The notes under the pieces: generated by a model
What the model was told of the DNA's origin: nothing
Seen by the model: only the letters and a program-made list of their open reading frames with translations
The model's database searches: none
Shown here: piece by piece, positions 7,960 to 16,357 of the stretch
Layout of the letters: each line of letters begins with the position of its first letter
Numbering within the stretch: position 1 is the stretch's first letter
NCBI GenBank assembly: GCA_023414355.1
Contig: JAEZOB010000020.1
Location: 1 to 64,000 of the forward strand
Source: Bacillota bacterium
Lineage (GTDB): Bacteria > Bacillota > Clostridia > Lachnospirales > Lachnospiraceae
DNA: 64,000 bases
Reading direction: 5' to 3'
Position numbers and translations under genes: made by a program

Positions 7960-8748
7960 ATGAAGGTAAAATTTGAGGTCAAGAGCTTGAATGAAATCCC
8001 GATTGGTGATCCACCGAAGGATGTTATGAAGGCTTACGGCCAGGCGATTTTTGAGCAAAGAGAAACACTGGAAGGCAGCATGGTATATCGGCTGGAAAGG
8101 GAATTGTTTGACTGTGTCAGGAGTGGTAATACGGAAGTTCTGAATACGATACTTGTCGACATCTCCCTCCATGATCATTATGTGGGATATCTTTCCAAGG
8201 ATCCTCTTCGTCAAGTACAGTATATCTTTGTATCCGGTATTGCTCTTGCGACCAGAAGCGCTATCGAAGGTGGGTTGCCGGAAATTGAAGCCTATAATCT
8301 GAGTGATGTATATATTCAGAAGATGGATGTCTGCAAAAATATTGATGAAGTAAACAGTCTCTTTGTCGTAGCGGTCTTTGACTTCACCAAACGGGTTAGA
8401 AAACAGAGAAAGCAGAAAGCTTTCTCCTACCCGGTGGAACAATGCATTACCTATATCCTCGATCATCTGCACTACCAGATTACCTTGACCGAACTTTCGA
8501 AACAATGCGGACTGACCACGCAGTATCTATCCACCCTGTTTCATAAGGAAACAGGTGTGACGATCCGAGACTATATCATGAATGAGAGACTGGAGGCCGC
8601 AAAGCAGATGCTGACCTTTTCGGATGCTGGATTATTAGAAATCTCCTCCTATTTAGCTTTTAGCACCCATTCTAACTTTGCGATGCATTTTAAAAAGAAA
8701 TACGGGGTGACCCCGAGAGAATACCGAACTAGCGCGTCACATTCCTGA
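7960..8748 (+). CDS. AraC family transcriptional regulator
   Basis: A 262-residue product starting at ATG 7960 with GGAGGG at 6-nt spacing; an ATG at 7927 has no site. The C-terminal ~100 residues are an AraC double helix-turn-helix (ITLTELSKQCGLTTQYLSTLFHKETG, then FSTHSNFAMHFKKKYGVTPREYR). The N-terminal ~155 residues are helical with no recognised sensor domain and no cupin motif. Divergent from the GH3 beta-glucosidase, so probably controls it in response to a beta-glucoside. The last 20 bases overlap the remains of a MATE gene on the other strand. Confidence 0.85.
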   Translation: MKVKFEVKSLNEIPIGDPPKDVMKAYGQAIFEQRETLEGSMVYRLERELFDCVRSGNTEVLNTILVDISLHDHYVGYLSKDPLRQVQYIFVSGIALATRSAIEGGLPEIEAYNLSDVYIQKMDVCKNIDEVNSLFVVAVFDFTKRVRKQRKQKAFSYPVEQCITYILDHLHYQITLTELSKQCGLTTQYLSTLFHKETGVTIRDYIMNERLEAAKQMLTFSDAGLLEISSYLAFSTHSNFAMHFKKKYGVTPREYRTSASHS

Positions 8749-9338
8749 CCCACTTCATGGACTTATAGCGCCAGGTAGTCAAAGGGATCTTAATTACTTC
8801 GTCGCTCATCAGAATGATATAGACGACCGGTATCGGCAGCTTGAAGACGAAGGCAGCCAAAGCTCCGCATAGGATGGAACCACACCACATGGTAGTAGTA
8901 TCAAGAAACAGTCCGAAGTTGATATCACCTCCGGCACGGAATACTCCTACGACTCGTGCTGCCAGCGTGGCATAAGCAGCTCCGCGAATGCCCATGGGTT
9001 CCAGACCGAATAATCCGAAAATCAATGGGATTGCAATCAGGATATTGACGATCAGGGAGACAAGATAGACAATTGTCGCAATAATAACCCGCTCTACACT
9101 TCTCATGATATTGAGGTAAATCATTGTAATTGCAGTAAGTACATAAGAAAATGAAATGATTCTCAAATACTGCACACCCTGTTCAATGACATCGGCCTCA
9201 TTGGAGAATAGATGCATAATCGGATTCGGAAATAGCGATACAAGGATGGTAAACAGAATTCCGAAGAAAAGGGAAATGCGTAATGTGATTCCCAGGATCT
9301 TCTCGATGGTCCGGATATCCTTCTATATCTTGTGTCAT
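8729..9338 (-). pseudogene. MATE family transporter remnant (internal deletion)
   Basis: The open frame from about 9320 down to 8729 encodes the C-terminal ~200 residues of a MATE efflux protein (RTIEKILGITLRISLFFGIL, MHLFSNEADVIEQG, GIRGAAYATLAARVVG, VYIILMSDEVIKIPL). It has no N-terminal half and no start codon in that frame. Directly upstream, in another frame, lies ATG 9338 reading MTQDIEG, which resembles a MATE N-terminus, with GAGGAG 12 nt before it. The simplest reading is one gene that lost ~250 internal codons and its frame. An intact MATE gene of a different subfamily lies nearby, so function is probably not missing. Confidence 0.7.
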
Positions 9339-9581
9339 ACTAATCCCCGTCTCCTCAATTGCAGCTGTTGCATGTTCCTCATGCCTTAGGCCTCATCATA
9401 TTTATGCCAACGTAACATTTATTGCCTGAAATGTCAACAGCTACAGGAGGGGTTGTGGCTAAGCAAGTAAGACTTGATTAATAGTTTGAATGTAGAGTAA
9501 AAATATGTTATATATAGATAAAGCACATAGAAAAACAGTATCATACTATCGCTAAGAAAACAGAAAGAAAAGGTAACCGTT

Positions 9582-10934
9582 ATGTACGAACAGAAAAACT
9601 TAGCTAAGGGTAATGTGGCGAAGCAGCTTATCCTTTTTGCGATCCCCTTTATCATCTCTAATTTGATCCAGACGCTTTACAGTGTCGCTGATATGGTTAT
9701 TGTAGGTCAGTTTAACGGAACCTACAGCATGTCCGGTGTGAATATCGGAGGACAGGTTACGATGCTTTTATTGAATGTAGCCATAGGCATCAGTACCGGC
9801 GGCACGATTATGATAGCACAGTCGGTTGGAGCAGAGAAGACAAAACAGCTTCAGAAAATCATCGGAACGCTTCTGACCTCCCTGATCGTGGCTGCTTTGA
9901 TTATGACACTGTTAATGCTGGTATTGAAAGACCCGATCCTGAGGCTCATACATACCCCGGAGGAATCCTTTGCGGAAGCCAGTACCTATCTTGTGGTAAC
10001 AGCGCTCGGGACAGTATTCATTTTCGGATATAATGCACTCAGTGCCATCATGCGAGGCATGGGTGACAGCAAAAGCCCCCTGATCTTCGTAACGATTGCC
10101 TGCTTTACGAATATCGTACTGGATCTGCTACTGGTCGGAGGATTGCACCAGGGTGCCTTTGGTGCTGCGATAGCGACGGTTTTTTCCCAGGCGCTTAGTA
10201 TGCTTTTATGCATCCTTTACTTAAAAAAGAGAAAATTCGTTTTTGATTTTAACATACGTTCTTTTCGGGTTGACAAGTTACATTTACAGGGGATATTAAA
10301 GCTGGGAATTCCTTTGACAATACAAAATGTGATTACGAATCTGTCCTTCCTATTTATGACTACCCTGGTGAATTATATCGGTGTGACCGCTTCCGCGGCA
10401 GTTGGTGCCGTAGGAAAATACAATGGCTTTGCTATCCTTCCCGCACTTGCCATGAATGCCGCCATATCAGCCATGGTAGCGCAAAACATCGGGGCCGAGC
10501 GCGAGGATAGAGCAATTAAAACTATGTTGACAGGGATGGGGATAGCTTATTTGATTTCTGTGACAATCTTTATCCTAACCAGATTATTCCCGGAGGAGAT
10601 ACTCATGATGTTCTCCTCAGACCCGGAGTTGATACAGATTGGGGTGCCTTACCTGTTTGCGTTTTCCTTTGACTACCTGCTGGTACCGGCAGCCTTCTGC
10701 CTGATCGGCTTCTTCATCGGTACTGGGCACACGACCTTCTCACTGATCAATAATATTATGTCTTCCATTGTGATCCGAATTCCGGCTGCATACCTGTTAA
10801 GCAGTGTGTTTGGACTTGGCCTGAAGGGTGTCGGGATGGCAGTGCCCTTTGCCTCAGCCTGTACGTTAATCATGAGCATATGGTTTTTCTTTTCGGGAAA
10901 ATGGAAGAAGAAAACGGTCCGTATCGAGGATTAA
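9582..10934 (+). CDS. MATE family multidrug/Na+ antiporter
   Basis: A 450-residue integral membrane protein with about 12 hydrophobic segments in two homologous halves. N-terminal LAKGNVAKQLILFAIPFIIS and ADMVIVGQFNG, and the mid-protein GYNALSAIMRGMGDSKSP motif, are typical of clostridial NorM/DinF-type MATE carriers. It should export cationic toxic compounds using an ion gradient; the substrate is unknown. The Shine-Dalgarno (AAAGGT) is weak. It converges on an AraC gene with a 19-bp gap. Confidence 0.9.
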   Translation: MYEQKNLAKGNVAKQLILFAIPFIISNLIQTLYSVADMVIVGQFNGTYSMSGVNIGGQVTMLLLNVAIGISTGGTIMIAQSVGAEKTKQLQKIIGTLLTSLIVAALIMTLLMLVLKDPILRLIHTPEESFAEASTYLVVTALGTVFIFGYNALSAIMRGMGDSKSPLIFVTIACFTNIVLDLLLVGGLHQGAFGAAIATVFSQALSMLLCILYLKKRKFVFDFNIRSFRVDKLHLQGILKLGIPLTIQNVITNLSFLFMTTLVNYIGVTASAAVGAVGKYNGFAILPALAMNAAISAMVAQNIGAEREDRAIKTMLTGMGIAYLISVTIFILTRLFPEEILMMFSSDPELIQIGVPYLFAFSFDYLLVPAAFCLIGFFIGTGHTTFSLINNIMSSIVIRIPAAYLLSSVFGLGLKGVGMAVPFASACTLIMSIWFFFSGKWKKKTVRIED

Positions 10935-10953
10935 CAGGATACGAACCGCAGAA

Positions 10954-11823
10954 TTAAATATGGTTATTATACATGGCGTATTTCTTTGGAGATACGCCTA
11001 CTGTTTTAGTAAAGGCTTTCAAGAAGGTGCTGTAGTCCATGAAGCCGCATTGCTCACAGACATCATTCACGCTGACGCCTTCCGACAAAAGGGCTTTGGC
11101 AATACTGATTCTACGCCCGGTCAGATATTTATTCACGGTCGTACCGGTGGATTGCTTGAAGATACGGCAGATGAAGGATTTACTTAGGAAGAAGGAATCT
11201 GCCAGCTGCTGTAGAGTAATCGGAGCGTTGATGTTGGCATTGATGTATTCCATTAAATCATTGACCTGTTTGTCGTATTGAAAATTCGGAATTTCCGAAA
11301 AGTCCTCCTTCTGCTGACTGGATAAAAATTCTTTATTCAAAAAAACCATCAGTTCCGTAAAAGAAAGCTTCTCCAGGATATCCTCAGCATAGCCCGATAA
11401 AGTGGTCAGCCTATGAATATAATATAAAAAACGCTGCTGGCTACTTTTGTCAAGAGATACCCGGTGGGAAAAGCCGGGCTCCCGAAAGGTGAAGCAATGG
11501 TCAAGCTCTGTTTTTCCCGTTGACAGAGATTTCAAAAAATCAGGGTAGATGGAGAGCACAATCCGTTCATGCTCTGCCTGATCGATTTGCGATAGATGGT
11601 GGCTCTCATACTGATTGATGAAAAAAAGATCTCCCGGCTGAATGATATAGGTTTTATTATCAATCAGAAATTGCTTCCCTCCGGATATGGAATAGTAAAC
11701 CTCATAACAGTCATGGATATGCAGATCCAGAGTCTTTTCTTCAAAATAAAGATGAGCAACCGAAAAGTATTTGTTGTTGATACAGGTTTCAATCGCTGCT
11801 TTGTTGGAATTCAATGCGTTCAT
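10954..11823 (-). CDS. AraC family regulator with N-terminal cupin sensor
   Basis: 289 residues; start ATG 11823 follows AAAGGAGGT at 5-nt spacing. The N-terminal cupin/AraC-binding domain is visible (HIHDCYEVYYSISGGKQFLI, then IIQPGDLFFINQYESHHL). The C-terminal double HTH follows (ITLQQLADSFFLSKSFICRIFKQSTG, then GFMDYSTFLKAFTKTVGVSPKKYA). This architecture usually senses a sugar or glycoside. No adjacent catabolic gene shares its strand, so the target is unclear. Confidence 0.88.
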   Translation of the reverse strand: MNALNSNKAAIETCINNKYFSVAHLYFEEKTLDLHIHDCYEVYYSISGGKQFLIDNKTYIIQPGDLFFINQYESHHLSQIDQAEHERIVLSIYPDFLKSLSTGKTELDHCFTFREPGFSHRVSLDKSSQQRFLYYIHRLTTLSGYAEDILEKLSFTELMVFLNKEFLSSQQKEDFSEIPNFQYDKQVNDLMEYINANINAPITLQQLADSFFLSKSFICRIFKQSTGTTVNKYLTGRRISIAKALLSEGVSVNDVCEQCGFMDYSTFLKAFTKTVGVSPKKYAMYNNHI

Positions 11824-12008
11824 CTGTACCTCCTTTCGGAGTATAATCCTGCTGTGATTAGGAGCAGTGGAGTTGTTGACGTGGTATATTAGTATTTATT
11901 TTATCATCCTTATTCAATAATTTCAAGATTTTTGATCGATAACTGCAAGAAAGTGAAAATGTGATAGAGGGAGGCTACAGCTTTTGAATATACATATACT
12001 TTGAGGGT

Positions 12009-12095
12009 GATCATTGATATAATGATCCTATCCTTGTAATTTCTACTTTTTGAGTAGCAAATAGTATTGAATTACCCGGTTTGTTAAGTTAGGAT
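12009..12095 (+). promoter_or_regulatory. Inverted repeat and promoter before the 12.1-kb gene
   Basis: GATCATT-GATAT-AATGATC (12009-12027) is a 7-5-7 inverted repeat. Downstream, TTGAAT (12067-12072) with a 17-bp spacer precedes TAGGAT (12090-12095), a moderate promoter 34 bp upstream of the GTG start. Nothing else was seen in the 305-bp gap 11824-12128. Confidence 0.35.
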
Positions 12096-12128
12096 TATGG
12101 GGAATAAATTAGGAAATGAGGCCTGGCT

Positions 12129-12782
12129 GTGCTTACAATAAAGATGAAGCTGGTTGAATTAGAATATGAGAAGCTGGCAAAGAGGTTTATTCCTGAAGCA
12201 TTTATGAAGGCTTCGGAAGATACCGGTCTGACGAAAAGGCTCGCCGGCAGACTCTTTGTGAAGGATGGGGAATCCAGTTCCTTCACAAGAGGACTTTTGA
12301 AATTGATCCCGAATCAGGTGACAAATTCGGTAGCATATCACCTGATACTGAGTAATCAGAGTCGATTACAACTGATCATGAATCAAGCACTGGAGAAATC
12401 CCTACAGGGGATATCTGTGAATACATTAAGATTTCTGGATACGGAAAGGGCGGAGCGAGATATGTTAAAATTAGAGATAGAGCTGAATGAGGTTGATTAT
12501 AATTCGGTGATAGGCCAGTTACTTCCAAAGCTGTTGGAGGGTATGTCCTCCCAATCCGGAAAGACAGGCAGCCTGGGTAAAGTGATACAGAAGCTTGGTG
12601 AAAAGCCGGACAGGATGCTGGCAGCAGCCCTGGACATCCTGACGCAAGAGGAGAAGGATACACTGATGGAACAGATAGTTGACATCTATCGGGAGGATAT
12701 TATAGAAGGCATCAATCATGCGGCGGAGCAACAGAAAATTGCTGCTGTGGTATCGGAGATAAGACTTTCACAAAATAAGTGA
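12129..12782 (+). CDS. Helical protein of unknown function
   Basis: A 217-residue soluble product without cysteine, signal peptide or membrane segment, almost entirely predicted helix. The GTG start is chosen for GAGG 7 nt upstream; ATG 12144 is an alternative. No family recognised. The segment RFIPEAFMKASEDTG (residues about 18-32) closely resembles EFVPEAFIKATVDTE in the secreted stalk-domain protein at 0.3-1.7 kb, suggesting shared ancestry of a helical module. Monocistronic, converging on an AraC gene with a 10-bp gap. Confidence 0.65.
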   Translation: MLTIKMKLVELEYEKLAKRFIPEAFMKASEDTGLTKRLAGRLFVKDGESSSFTRGLLKLIPNQVTNSVAYHLILSNQSRLQLIMNQALEKSLQGISVNTLRFLDTERAERDMLKLEIELNEVDYNSVIGQLLPKLLEGMSSQSGKTGSLGKVIQKLGEKPDRMLAAALDILTQEEKDTLMEQIVDIYREDIIEGINHAAEQQKIAAVVSEIRLSQNK

Positions 12783-12792
12783 GTACCGACCT

Positions 12793-13686
12793 TTACCTTA
12801 GCTCCGAGATAGGGTAGTACAGCTCACACTCACAGTAATGCTTATTGCAGATGGTGTAATTGATGTATTCAAAATGAAAGGTCTCATCCAGACTGAATTC
12901 CATAGTCGGCATCCAGATAGTAAAGACATATCGCCAGATTGATTCCAGGGTTTTTGATGAGATTTCTTCGGGACTATGAGCTCCTATGTATTTAAACACA
13001 CCGTATTTATGAGGCTTAATATGCCTGATTTTCATATTCGGAGGCACCACACTGTAGTTGTTCACCTTAATAGAAGGCTGGTACAGAGTATAACTCTGGT
13101 GCTTTCCGGGAATCGTCGTCAGACCATAATAAATATCCTTTTCTACCGGATCGAGGATTTCTGTACGAGCTCGATGGAAAAAGTCGACTCCGTAGCGATT
13201 GGCTGTCTGATTTTTATAGTTATCTTGAATATCTACCCTGTATTCGACGCCTGCAAGTCGGAAGGCAGGAAGGATTACGATGGAATGAAAGAAGATTAAG
13301 CCTTCTCCGGCAAGATTCATGAAATCAGCATTAAAGCGATCCAGTATCTGTAACGGGGTAGGATTCCGGCGCCATTTGGCGGGGGTCATGTCATATTCCT
13401 CTTTAAATACACGCTTATAGGTACGTTCACTTCCGAAGGAGTACTTTGAAGAAAGAAAGTCAATATTGTATCTGTCATTCAGAAGGTCCGTAAGAGAGAC
13501 AGCAATTCTCCTCCGTCGTACATATTCCATCAAACCTGTGGAAGTGGCACCCTTCCAGATACGAAGCAGGTGGTATTTGGATACATTGACATTTTTAGCA
13601 ATGCTGTCAAGATTTATCTCCTCAAGCAGGTTATCTTCGATATATTCTGTTGTATTCTTGATGATTTCCAAAAGATAATGATCCAT
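12793..13686 (-). CDS. AraC family regulator with GyrI-like effector-binding domain
   Basis: 298 residues from ATG 13686 (AGGAG 4-5 nt upstream; ATG 13710 has no site). The AraC HTH is N-terminal (about residues 5-110: INLDSIAKNVNVSKYHLLRI, then SFGSERTYKRVFKEEYDMTPAKWR). A C-terminal GyrI/AraC effector-binding domain follows (about 140-298: PAFRLAGVEYRVDI, HKYGVFKYIGAHSPEEI, then ...CECELYYPI). Rob/SoxS-like proteins with this layout bind hydrophobic or cationic compounds and activate export or stress genes. The regulon is unknown. Confidence 0.88.
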   Translation of the reverse strand: MDHYLLEIIKNTTEYIEDNLLEEINLDSIAKNVNVSKYHLLRIWKGATSTGLMEYVRRRRIAVSLTDLLNDRYNIDFLSSKYSFGSERTYKRVFKEEYDMTPAKWRRNPTPLQILDRFNADFMNLAGEGLIFFHSIVILPAFRLAGVEYRVDIQDNYKNQTANRYGVDFFHRARTEILDPVEKDIYYGLTTIPGKHQSYTLYQPSIKVNNYSVVPPNMKIRHIKPHKYGVFKYIGAHSPEEISSKTLESIWRYVFTIWMPTMEFSLDETFHFEYINYTICNKHYCECELYYPISELR

Positions 13687-13777
13687 GCTTCTCCTACTCC
13701 AGCTTAGCAATTTTTGTCCTTTTTGGTCTCTTGCTTGATGTATAATAATTATATGCCTGCTTACAGAACAAATGTTT

Positions 13778-13936
13778 TGATATAATAATGATACATTTTG
13801 TGAAAAAAATCAACAGTTTTTTCACAAATACTCATGTGTGTAAGGGGGTTGCTGGCTTTAGATACAGCAGCACCGGGGAGAAGAATAGAATAGATACGAA
13901 GAAGGAAGCTGCACCGAAAGGTGCAGCTTCCTTTTT
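13778..13936 (+). ncRNA. Candidate small RNA (promoter, hairpin, intrinsic terminator)
   Basis: An extended -10 TGATATAAT (13778-13786) is followed by a perfect 12-bp hairpin with an 8-nt loop (13797-13808 / 13817-13828) and, ~75 nt on, a textbook terminator at 13904-13936. Start-to-terminator distance is about 140 nt. The only open frame inside (from 13788) has no ribosome binding site. No known RNA family recognised. The -35 region is poor, so transcription is unproven. Confidence 0.4.
13904..13936 (+). terminator. Intrinsic terminator with GAAA tetraloop
   Basis: Perfect 12-bp GC-rich stem GGAAGCTGCACC / GGTGCAGCTTCC closed by GAAA and followed by TTTTT. No protein gene on the plus strand reads into it; it is best explained by the candidate small RNA. 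Confidence 0.85.
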
Positions 13937-14167
13937 CACCCAGGGGTTACCAGCTCTGTTATCAACTTGATGTGACATATTTCACTGGAAGGTATTCAAT
14001 TCCTATCAGATTTGTATGATATGTCTATTCGACGGGAGAAATAAGGGGAAATAGTAACCATATTGACTATTTTTTTAAAATATGTTTTCAAATCTATGAT
14101 TTCGTGGTATACTAATGGCGATAAATGTAACTTTTCATTATAAAAGCATTACCTGGTATGGATTAGA

Positions 14168-14185
14168 TTGTTATAAAGTTAACAA
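14168..14185. promoter_or_regulatory. Rex operator candidate before the electron-transfer operon
   Basis: TTGTTATAAAGTTAACAA matches the clostridial Rex consensus TTGTTAANNNNTTAACAA at all specified positions but one (position 7, T for A). It lies 87 bp upstream of ndh2. Rex represses redox genes at low NADH/NAD+ ratio and releases DNA when NADH is high, a logical control for an NADH dehydrogenase operon. Confidence 0.65.
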
Positions 14186-14190
14186 GGTAC

Positions 14191-14208
14191 TTACGAAAGT
14201 TTTCGTAA
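14191..14208. promoter_or_regulatory. Second palindrome next to the Rex-like site
   Basis: TTACGAAAGTTTTCGTAA is an 18-bp near-palindrome (8-bp arms, central mismatch) 5 bp downstream of the Rex-like site and 64 bp before the ndh2 start. Regulator unknown. Promoter elements here are not clear: TATAAT occurs at 14236-14241 without a good -35, and a TATACT lies further upstream near 14109. Confidence 0.4.
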
Positions 14209-14272
14209 AAAATATTTATATTCAATACCCTTTTATATAATTTTATAGGTGAAAAAACAGTAAGGAGTAGAC

Positions 14273-16357
14273 ATGGAGAAGAGAATAGTTATTGTTGGCG
14301 CAGGTTATGCCGGGATACTTACGGCGAAAAAATTAGCAAAGAAATTTAAAAAACACAATGATATCAGCATTACCATCATTGATAAGAATCCATTTCACAC
14401 CATGCTGACGGAGCTGCATGAAGTGGCGGCGAACCGTGTGGATGAAGACAGTATCAAAATCAGTTTAAAAAAGGTATTTGCCGGCCGCAAGGTGAATGTG
14501 AAGCTGGATACGGTTACTTCCATAGATTTTGAGAAGCACACCGTAATTGGAGAGAATGAGGTATATCCTTATGAATATCTGGTTCTGTCAGCAGGATCAA
14601 AGCCTACTTTTTATGGAGTTCCCGGGGCAGAAGAATATACCTTTAAGCTGTGGTCCTATGATGATGCGGTGATTCTGCGCGAACATATTCATGAAACCTT
14701 CCGCAAGGCTTCCCGTGAGACAAACCGCGAGGAAAGAAGAAGACTGCTTACCTTCTATGTGGTAGGTGCCGGCTTTACCGGTGTTGAGATGATTGGTGAA
14801 TTAGCGGAATATGTTCCATTCTTATGTGAAAAATTTGATATAGAACGTGATGACATTACTTTGGTCGATGTGGACGGACTAAGTCGACCGATTCCGAATC
14901 TGACGGAAAAGCTTTCTGCTAAAGTGGCACGACGCCTTGAGAAGATGGGAGTCAAGCTCATCATGAATGCGTTGGTAACTAAGATTGAAAGCGATTCTAT
15001 CGAGCTGAAGATAAATGATAAAATAGTGAAGAACAAGGTAGGTACCATCATTTGGGCTGCCGGAATTCAGAGCAATGATATAATTCAAAAAACCGGGGAT
15101 ACTTTAGAAGTAACCCGCGGAGGACGTGTTCAGGTAGATTCCTATCTTCGATCCACCAAAGCAGACAACGTCTACGTCATCGGTGATAATATGTATTTTA
15201 TAGCTGAGGGTGAGGAACGTCCTGTACCCCAGATGGTTGAGAACTGTGAGCAAAGTGCGGATATTGCAGCCCATAACCTGGCCTGTGCGATGCTTGGTGA
15301 AGGAAAGCTTGAGGAGTATAAGCCAAAGTTCCACGGTGTTATGGTCAGCATCGGAGGAAGATACGGTGTCTGCCATGTAGGTCTGCCGAATCATTTCTTC
15401 AGTATGCCATCCTTCCTGGCAATGTTTGCAAAGCATTTTATTAATATCATCTATTTCATTCAGGTTCTTGGATGGAATAAGATTTTCCATTATATGAAGC
15501 AGGAGTTCTTCACAATTCGTAATTGCAGAAGCTTTGTCGGAGGGCATTTCTCCAACCGTACTCCGAGCTTCCTGCTGGTACCCCTTCGAGTATGGCTCGG
15601 AGCTGTATGGGTATTTGAAGGTGTAATGAAGATCGTGGAGGGCTGGTTTAAGGCTCCGAAGTTAGATGGCTTCTTCGGTGGTGCGAATGCTTGGTATAAC
15701 AGTATCCTGTATCCCTCAGCACCGACCAGTACGAATCCGGATGCTGTATCCTCCGCAACTACAGCGGCAGCAGATACATTGAACAAGGTTGTAACAGTAG
15801 TAGCGACCCATGTGGCAAAAGCAATTCCAGTAGCAGCAGACGCTGCCTCCTCGGCAACACCTGCAGAGGGTGCGGCTGATACGGCAGGTGCAGCGGCACA
15901 GGCTGTCGGTCATGTGATTTTTAATTTTGATATCCTGGGATTAATCAGATTCATCTTTGTCAGCGGTAAGCAGTTGGCGGAATCTAAAATCAGCGATTAT
16001 GCTTTCAGATTGGATATCCCGGCGATGAACTGGTTCGTCAATCAACTAATCTTACCAAATGACGGTGTTCAGATGTTCATGCAGATCTTTATTGTTGTAG
16101 CTGAAATTTTAATTGGATTGGCACTGATGGGAGGATTATTTACAGCTCCTGCAGCAGCTGTTTCCCTGGTACTGCAGTTCATGTTCGTATGTACGACAGG
16201 CTTGTATCTTGGGACGTTCTGGATGATCTTTGCCGGAATAGCTGTGTTAATTGGCGCAGGCAGATCCTTAGGACTTGACTATTACGCATATCCCGGTCTG
16301 AAGAAGCTGTGGAAGAAGCTCCCGTTCGTCAGAAAGTGGTATATTTATAATGACTAA
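14273..16357 (+). CDS. ndh2: Type II NADH dehydrogenase fused to DoxX-like membrane domain (FLEET Ndh2)
   Basis: 694 residues; AAGGAG site before ATG. The N-terminal two-dinucleotide-binding flavoenzyme (about 1-420) has GxGxxG at 9-14 (FAD), VVGAGFTG at 163-170 (NADH) and the FAD-contact VIGDN near 302-306. The C-terminal ~250 residues are membrane segments of DoxX type (LRVWLGAVWVFEGVMKIVEG; GVQMFMQIFIVVAEILIG). Between them is an Ala/Ser/Thr-rich insertion (about 483-550) with two motifs, DAVSSAT (490-496) and DAASSAT (523-529), that resemble ApbE flavinylation motifs. It should oxidise NADH and reduce membrane demethylmenaquinone for extracellular electron transfer. First gene of an operon; it overlaps the next gene by 8 bp. 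Confidence 0.88.
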   Translation: MEKRIVIVGAGYAGILTAKKLAKKFKKHNDISITIIDKNPFHTMLTELHEVAANRVDEDSIKISLKKVFAGRKVNVKLDTVTSIDFEKHTVIGENEVYPYEYLVLSAGSKPTFYGVPGAEEYTFKLWSYDDAVILREHIHETFRKASRETNREERRRLLTFYVVGAGFTGVEMIGELAEYVPFLCEKFDIERDDITLVDVDGLSRPIPNLTEKLSAKVARRLEKMGVKLIMNALVTKIESDSIELKINDKIVKNKVGTIIWAAGIQSNDIIQKTGDTLEVTRGGRVQVDSYLRSTKADNVYVIGDNMYFIAEGEERPVPQMVENCEQSADIAAHNLACAMLGEGKLEEYKPKFHGVMVSIGGRYGVCHVGLPNHFFSMPSFLAMFAKHFINIIYFIQVLGWNKIFHYMKQEFFTIRNCRSFVGGHFSNRTPSFLLVPLRVWLGAVWVFEGVMKIVEGWFKAPKLDGFFGGANAWYNSILYPSAPTSTNPDAVSSATTAAADTLNKVVTVVATHVAKAIPVAADAASSATPAEGAADTAGAAAQAVGHVIFNFDILGLIRFIFVSGKQLAESKISDYAFRLDIPAMNWFVNQLILPNDGVQMFMQIFIVVAEILIGLALMGGLFTAPAAAVSLVLQFMFVCTTGLYLGTFWMIFAGIAVLIGAGRSLGLDYYAYPGLKKLWKKLPFVRKWYIYND

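Noticed and set aside
13788..13970. 60-codon frame over the candidate small RNA
   Set aside because: No ribosome binding site and it reads straight through the terminator hairpin.
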